Shown one piece after another: positions 7,252 to 10,639 of a DNA stretch of 10,639 nt. The stretch covers positions 1 to 10,639 of the forward strand of contig JAAFHN010000056.1 in the NCBI GenBank assembly GCA_013298415.1. Direction: 5' to 3'. Source of the stretch: Comamonadaceae bacterium (GTDB lineage Bacteria > Pseudomonadota > Gammaproteobacteria > Burkholderiales > Burkholderiaceae_C). Position numbers and translations under genes: made by a program. Under the pieces are notes generated by a model, which was not told the origin of the DNA, did not search any database, and worked only from the letters and a program-made list of their open reading frames with translations. Position 1 is the first letter of the stretch; the number at the start of each line of letters is the position of its first letter.

Positions 7252-7551
7252 ATGCAAACCATCGGCACATGGTCGCTCTCGCCTCGATTGCTTCAATTCC
7301 TGGAGCGCATCGAGCCTGCCGATTTGACCTTGCTCTTGGCGCTTGCAATGGCATACGCCCTCGTGAAAGCCATCCCTCCGGTGCTGGACTGCATCTCCAA
7401 GCACTGGCTCGCGCATCGTGCGCTCCGCCACGCAAAAACGCTCCAGCTCGATGGCCAGACGCTGCGCTTTTCAGCGCATCCACCCCGCAGCCCGAGCGCT
7501 GCCAAGACCTCCAAACGCAAAAGCCCAACCCAGCAGCACGCAGCCAAATGA
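7252..7551 (+). CDS. Small single-pass membrane protein coupled to the NACHT gene
   Basis: I do not recognise this 99-residue protein. A short N-terminal segment (residues 1-20) is followed by one hydrophobic helix at about residues 24-46 (LTLLLALAMAYALVKAIPPV). The remainder is basic, rich in His, Arg, Lys and Ser, and ends in a disordered-looking tail (SAAKTSKRKSPTQQHAAK). This suggests an inner-membrane anchor with the positively charged tail in the cytoplasm. I chose the ATG at 7252; the frame is open to a TTG at 7204, which would only add a hydrophobic extension. The stop overlaps the start of the NACHT gene as ATGA, so the two are probably co-translated. It could be a membrane partner, effector or regulator of that protein. 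Its small size means it could also be a chance frame, but the overlap and coherent helix argue for a gene. Confidence 0.6.
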   Translation: MQTIGTWSLSPRLLQFLERIEPADLTLLLALAMAYALVKAIPPVLDCISKHWLAHRALRHAKTLQLDGQTLRFSAHPPRSPSAAKTSKRKSPTQQHAAK

Positions 7552-10500
7552 GCCCCAAACTCGCCATGCCCAAGCACAGCACCCGCACACCCAAAAGCCC
7601 CAGCGTCCTCAGCAAAACTGAGGCCTTGCACGCCTACGCCCGCGCCACACCGGCCGACCGCGCAGGCCAGCGCGGCAAGCGCTATGCGCAGATCATCGAA
7701 CTGATGGACGACACCGGCCACGCGCCTTTGCTGGCGGTGCTGGATGCGCTCTTTCCCAGCAAATCGAGAGATGCCGCCCGCAAATCGCTCGGCACCGAAG
7801 TCACCAACCGCCCGCCTGAAGACGACGGCGAGCAGCCTGTGTTTCGCCTCAAGCACTCGCGGGTGATGGGCAAAACCGATGCGGAGCGCGCTGAATCGCT
7901 GCAAGCGGCGCTGCTGTGGCTCGAATCCACCGATGACTCGAGGCAACCGCTTGATCCAGGCCAATTTGAAAAGCCGGTGGACGACATGCTGCGAGACCGC
8001 ATCGAGCCCAGCACCGCCCGCGTAGAAACACCCAACGACCTGCTCACGCCCTCGCGCCAATCCCGCAACCTGGGCCGCAACTTTCCTACGCATGGCTTCG
8101 AGCCGCTGGGCGTGCGCGAAGGCGCTGCAATGTTTGAATGCGGCCCAACCGCGCGCAGGCATGCCATGGAGCGGGGCGATGAACCTCGCGGGGCAATGCG
8201 CGACTTGGATCGAAACGCCGCCGACCCAAGCGAAGAGCCGAAAGCCCCCAGCGAAATCGCGCTCAACACCCTCTTTCGCTGGGCCGCCAACGCCGACGGC
8301 CAATCTGCCAAGCTCTTGCTGCTCTTAGGCGAATACGGCATGGGCAAAACCACGCACGCCCAGCACTTCTCCCGCGTGCTCAACGGCTTTGCCCAGCATG
8401 AAGAGTGGCCCGCAAACCGAGAAGCCGCACCTGAATCGCTCTACATCGATCTGGCCGAACTCGCAGGCTCGCCCGAGCTGCCGGGCATTTCGCTTGAAAA
8501 AATGCTCTTGCAAGTGCTCAGCAAGCGCCAAGGCCTGCGCGTGCAACGGCTTGAAGACGTGGCCCCGTACATTGAAGCCAGCCGCGCGGGCAAATTGATC
8601 GGCGTATTTGACGGGCTAGACGAGCTGCTGAAAGCCGACGCGCAGGTGTTGCAGCAAGTGGTGAGCCAAATCCTGCGCATGGTGGAAGTGCCCGAGCAAC
8701 GCATGGGACAACAGGCCACTCAAAACCACCAACGCCAGCCGCAGGCCATCATCACTTGCCGCGACCACTACTTTCGCGATCTGCAATCGCAGCACGCCTT
8801 TTTCACCGCCCGAAAGCAAGGCAGAGCCACCGCGAAGGACTACCTCTGCCTCACGCTGGAGCGCTGGGAGCCTGAGCTGATCCAAAGCTACATCAGCCGC
8901 CGCCTGGAAAAGGCTCAGGCCAGCGAGCTGATGCAAGCGATTGAGACGGTGTACGACCTGAAAGAACTCGCCAGCCGCCCCGTGCTGCTGGCCATGCTGA
9001 TGGAGCATTTGCAGCGCTTGAGTAGCATGCGCGAGCTGGGCCAAACGGCGACTGCCGCCACGCTTTACGGCTGGAGCGTGGGCAGCTGGATCGAGCGCGA
9101 CCACGACAAGCACCGCCTGCGCGCCGCACACAAGCCCCTGCTGATGGGCGCGCTCGCCCACGCCATGTGGCAAACCGGCGCGCAAACCTGGAGCGCCGAC
9201 CAGCTGGACGCATGGCTGCCAGGCATGGTGAACACGCTCTTTCCCGGCCAATACGACGCGCGCGACATGCAGGCCCTGCAAGACGATCTGCGCACCGCCA
9301 CTTTCATCGTGCGCCCGCACGCGAGCGACTTTGCCTTTGGCCACAAGTCATTCCAAGAGTATTTCTTAGCCCGCTTCTGGGTAGACGCGCTCGATCATGC
9401 GCAGCGCATGAACTTGGCTTCTCCCTTCGCAGCGCTGGATCTCGTGCGCCCGCTGCTGGCCGAGCCACGGCTCAACGCCAATGCCCTCGCCTTTTTCAAA
9501 GACCTGTGGCAAACCGCTCAGGCGCAGATTCCGGCGCGCGATCAAGTGCTCAGGCCAACGATGTTGATCCGCCTGCTGATGCAAGACGAGCGAGACGCAG
9601 ACGACGAGCCCAAACCAGCACCAGCCCTGCACGCCAGCGCCTGGCAGATTGCGATGGCCTGCAAAATGTTCAGCGACATCCAAGACATGGTGGTCTTCAA
9701 TCTGGGCTTCGATCCGATCCCCTCCGGCGGCAGACCCTGGGCCATCAACCTCCGAGGCCTGGATTTACAAGAATCGCTCTGGGAAGACCTCAACTTTCAC
9801 AGCCTCCCCCCCCTCGACCTGCGAGGCAGCAACCTGCGCGGCAGCCATGTGCGCCGCTGCAAATTTGAATCCGTGCTCTGCGACGAAAACACCATCTGGA
9901 ACCAAGCCGTGTTTCGCGATTGCCAGATGGGTGGGTTTCGATGGGGCGGAGCGCAGCGGCTGGGGTTGCAAACCAGGCACTCAGGTCAGGCAAGAACGGC
10001 CCAAAAACTACCCGGCCAGTGGGCACGCCCAATGGCGACGGGCGCACACCGCAGCATTTGCAACTTCACCGATGCGCATGGGCGCACGCGCATCGCCAGT
10101 GCGAGCGGTGACAACACGGCCAAGCTCTGGGATGCCGATTCGGGCCAGTGTGTGCAAACCTTCAAAGGCCACAGCAGCTTGGTGCTGGGCATTTGCAGCT
10201 TCACCGATGCGCATGGGCGCACGCGCATCGCCACTGCGAGCGATGACAAAACCGCCAAGCTCTGGGATGCCGATTCGGGCCAGTGTGTGCAAACCTTCAA
10301 AGGCCACAGCTTCCGGGTGCGGGGTATTTGCAGCTTCACCGATGCGCATGGGCGCACGCGCATCGCCTCTGCAAGCGATGACAACACGGCCAAGCTCTGG
10401 GATGCCGATTCGGGCCAGTGTGTGCAAACCTTCAAAGGCCACAGCAGCTCGGTGCTGGGCATTTGCAGCTTCACCGATGCGCATGGGCGCACGCGCATCG

Positions 10501-10639
10501 CCACTGCGAGCGCTGACAACACGGCCAAGCTCTGGGATGCCGATTCGGGGCAGTGTGTGCAAACCTTCAAAGGCCACAGCGGATCGGTGGGGGGGGTCTG
10601 CAGCTTCACCGATGCGCTGGGGCGCACGCGCATCGCCAC
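7548..10639 (+). CDS. NACHT-type STAND ATPase with pentapeptide-like stretch and WD40 repeats (NLR-like), 3' end missing
   Basis: The frame is open for 1030 residues and runs off the window. Residues 1-230 form an N-terminal region I do not recognise. The NACHT core follows: Walker A LLGEYGMGKTTHA (Lys267), Walker B GVFDGLDEL (Asp355, Asp358, Glu359), sensor IITCRDHYF (Arg405), and the winged-helix signature FAFGHKSFQEYFLARFW at 595-611. Residues 733-790 include pentapeptide-like LDLRGSNLRGSHV. From about 833 on come WD40 repeats of 45 residues, each with KLWDADSG. NACHT proteins are STAND ATPases: ligand binding by the C-terminal repeats triggers oligomerisation and activates an N-terminal effector. 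Bacterial members defend against phage, and I infer such a role here. The start ATG (7548) overlaps the preceding stop; Met7 (7566) is an alternative start. No ribosome-binding site is evident, consistent with coupling. Confidence 0.9.
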   Translation, partial: MSPKLAMPKHSTRTPKSPSVLSKTEALHAYARATPADRAGQRGKRYAQIIELMDDTGHAPLLAVLDALFPSKSRDAARKSLGTEVTNRPPEDDGEQPVFRLKHSRVMGKTDAERAESLQAALLWLESTDDSRQPLDPGQFEKPVDDMLRDRIEPSTARVETPNDLLTPSRQSRNLGRNFPTHGFEPLGVREGAAMFECGPTARRHAMERGDEPRGAMRDLDRNAADPSEEPKAPSEIALNTLFRWAANADGQSAKLLLLLGEYGMGKTTHAQHFSRVLNGFAQHEEWPANREAAPESLYIDLAELAGSPELPGISLEKMLLQVLSKRQGLRVQRLEDVAPYIEASRAGKLIGVFDGLDELLKADAQVLQQVVSQILRMVEVPEQRMGQQATQNHQRQPQAIITCRDHYFRDLQSQHAFFTARKQGRATAKDYLCLTLERWEPELIQSYISRRLEKAQASELMQAIETVYDLKELASRPVLLAMLMEHLQRLSSMRELGQTATAATLYGWSVGSWIERDHDKHRLRAAHKPLLMGALAHAMWQTGAQTWSADQLDAWLPGMVNTLFPGQYDARDMQALQDDLRTATFIVRPHASDFAFGHKSFQEYFLARFWVDALDHAQRMNLASPFAALDLVRPLLAEPRLNANALAFFKDLWQTAQAQIPARDQVLRPTMLIRLLMQDERDADDEPKPAPALHASAWQIAMACKMFSDIQDMVVFNLGFDPIPSGGRPWAINLRGLDLQESLWEDLNFHSLPPLDLRGSNLRGSHVRRCKFESVLCDENTIWNQAVFRDCQMGGFRWGGAQRLGLQTRHSGQARTAQKLPGQWARPMATGAHRSICNFTDAHGRTRIASASGDNTAKLWDADSGQCVQTFKGHSSLVLGICSFTDAHGRTRIATASDDKTAKLWDADSGQCVQTFKGHSFRVRGICSFTDAHGRTRIASASDDNTAKLWDADSGQCVQTFKGHSSSVLGICSFTDAHGRTRIATASADNTAKLWDADSGQCVQTFKGHSGSVGGVCSFTDALGRTRIA
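10054..10639 (+). repeat. Tandem 135-bp repeats encoding 45-residue WD40 units
   Basis: Units start at 10071, 10206, 10341, 10476 and 10611, all exactly 135 bp apart, preceded by a partial divergent lead-in from 10054 and continuing beyond the window. The first and third units differ at 5 of 135 bases; the second and fourth differ from the first at 10 and 11. Most of each unit is identical even at silent sites. Protein changes fall at seven unit positions (10, 13, 15, 36, 37, 39 and 41, counting from the Asp of TDAHG). Each unit is slightly longer than the usual WD40 repeat because of a TDAHGRTR loop. The exact period and coding constraint fit recent amplification or gene conversion. Confidence 0.95.

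Noticed and set aside
7293..8383. Minus-strand open frames of 336 and 233 residues opposite the NACHT gene start
   Set aside because: High G+C antisense shadows; the plus strand is continuous with the NACHT core, and the minus frames show no recognisable domain or start signal.
9986..10639. Long minus-strand open frames (up to 217 residues) opposite the WD40 array
   Set aside because: They are shadows created by the repeated composition: the plus strand encodes clear WD40 units, and the minus translation is only a low-complexity repeat of VAMRVRPCASVKLQ-type sequence.
10054..10639. Possible CRISPR array or noncoding satellite
   Set aside because: Units are contiguous with no spacers, 135 bp long, and in frame with WD40 motifs, so they are protein-coding repeats.

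Overview
The window looks like chromosomal DNA of a betaproteobacterium, most likely Burkholderiales and probably Comamonadaceae. The G+C content appears to be around 60%. The housekeeping genes match Gram-negative versions (MurQ, NagA, a GlmS-like SIS deaminase, a fused SpmA/SpmB protein, a DUF4136-like lipoprotein). The assignment rests on general sequence character, not on a marker gene. No rRNA, tRNA, CRISPR array, insertion sequence or phage gene was seen.

Left part (1-3678, minus strand): a compact amino-sugar and cell-wall-recycling operon, read right to left. It contains nagA (GlcNAc-6-P deacetylase), a SIS-domain glucosamine-6-P deaminase (NagB-II type), murQ (MurNAc-6-P etherase) and an AmpG-like MFS transporter cut by the window edge. 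Neighbouring genes overlap by ATGA (nagA/deaminase and murQ/transporter) or lie 4 bp apart (deaminase/murQ), so translational coupling is likely. The transporter would import cell-wall sugars or muropeptides. MurQ would convert MurNAc-6-P to GlcNAc-6-P, NagA would deacetylate it, and the deaminase would give fructose-6-P and ammonia. No kinase is in view.

Middle (3774-5762): a divergent plus-strand gene for a 412-residue SpmA-SpmB fusion membrane protein, then a convergent minus-strand gene for a 222-residue lipoprotein with glycine/aromatic-rich repeats.

Right part (5922-10639): an accessory, defence-like locus. A minus-strand AAA/archaeal-type ATPase diverges from a plus-strand pair: a 99-residue single-pass membrane protein, and a very large NACHT-type STAND ATPase overlapping it by ATGA. 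The NACHT protein has an N-terminal domain I do not recognise, a clear NACHT core, a short pentapeptide-like stretch, and WD40 repeats that run off the window. The repeats are 135-bp tandem units. Their protein differences fall mainly at seven codons of the unit, as in high-identity WD40 repeats of fungal NLR proteins. The shared intergenic region holds a good sigma70-like promoter toward the ATPase with a 19-bp imperfect palindrome over its expected start. This locus is the best candidate for an undescribed system: an NLR-like sensor with a rapidly evolving recognition propeller, a coupled membrane partner and a divergent ATPase.
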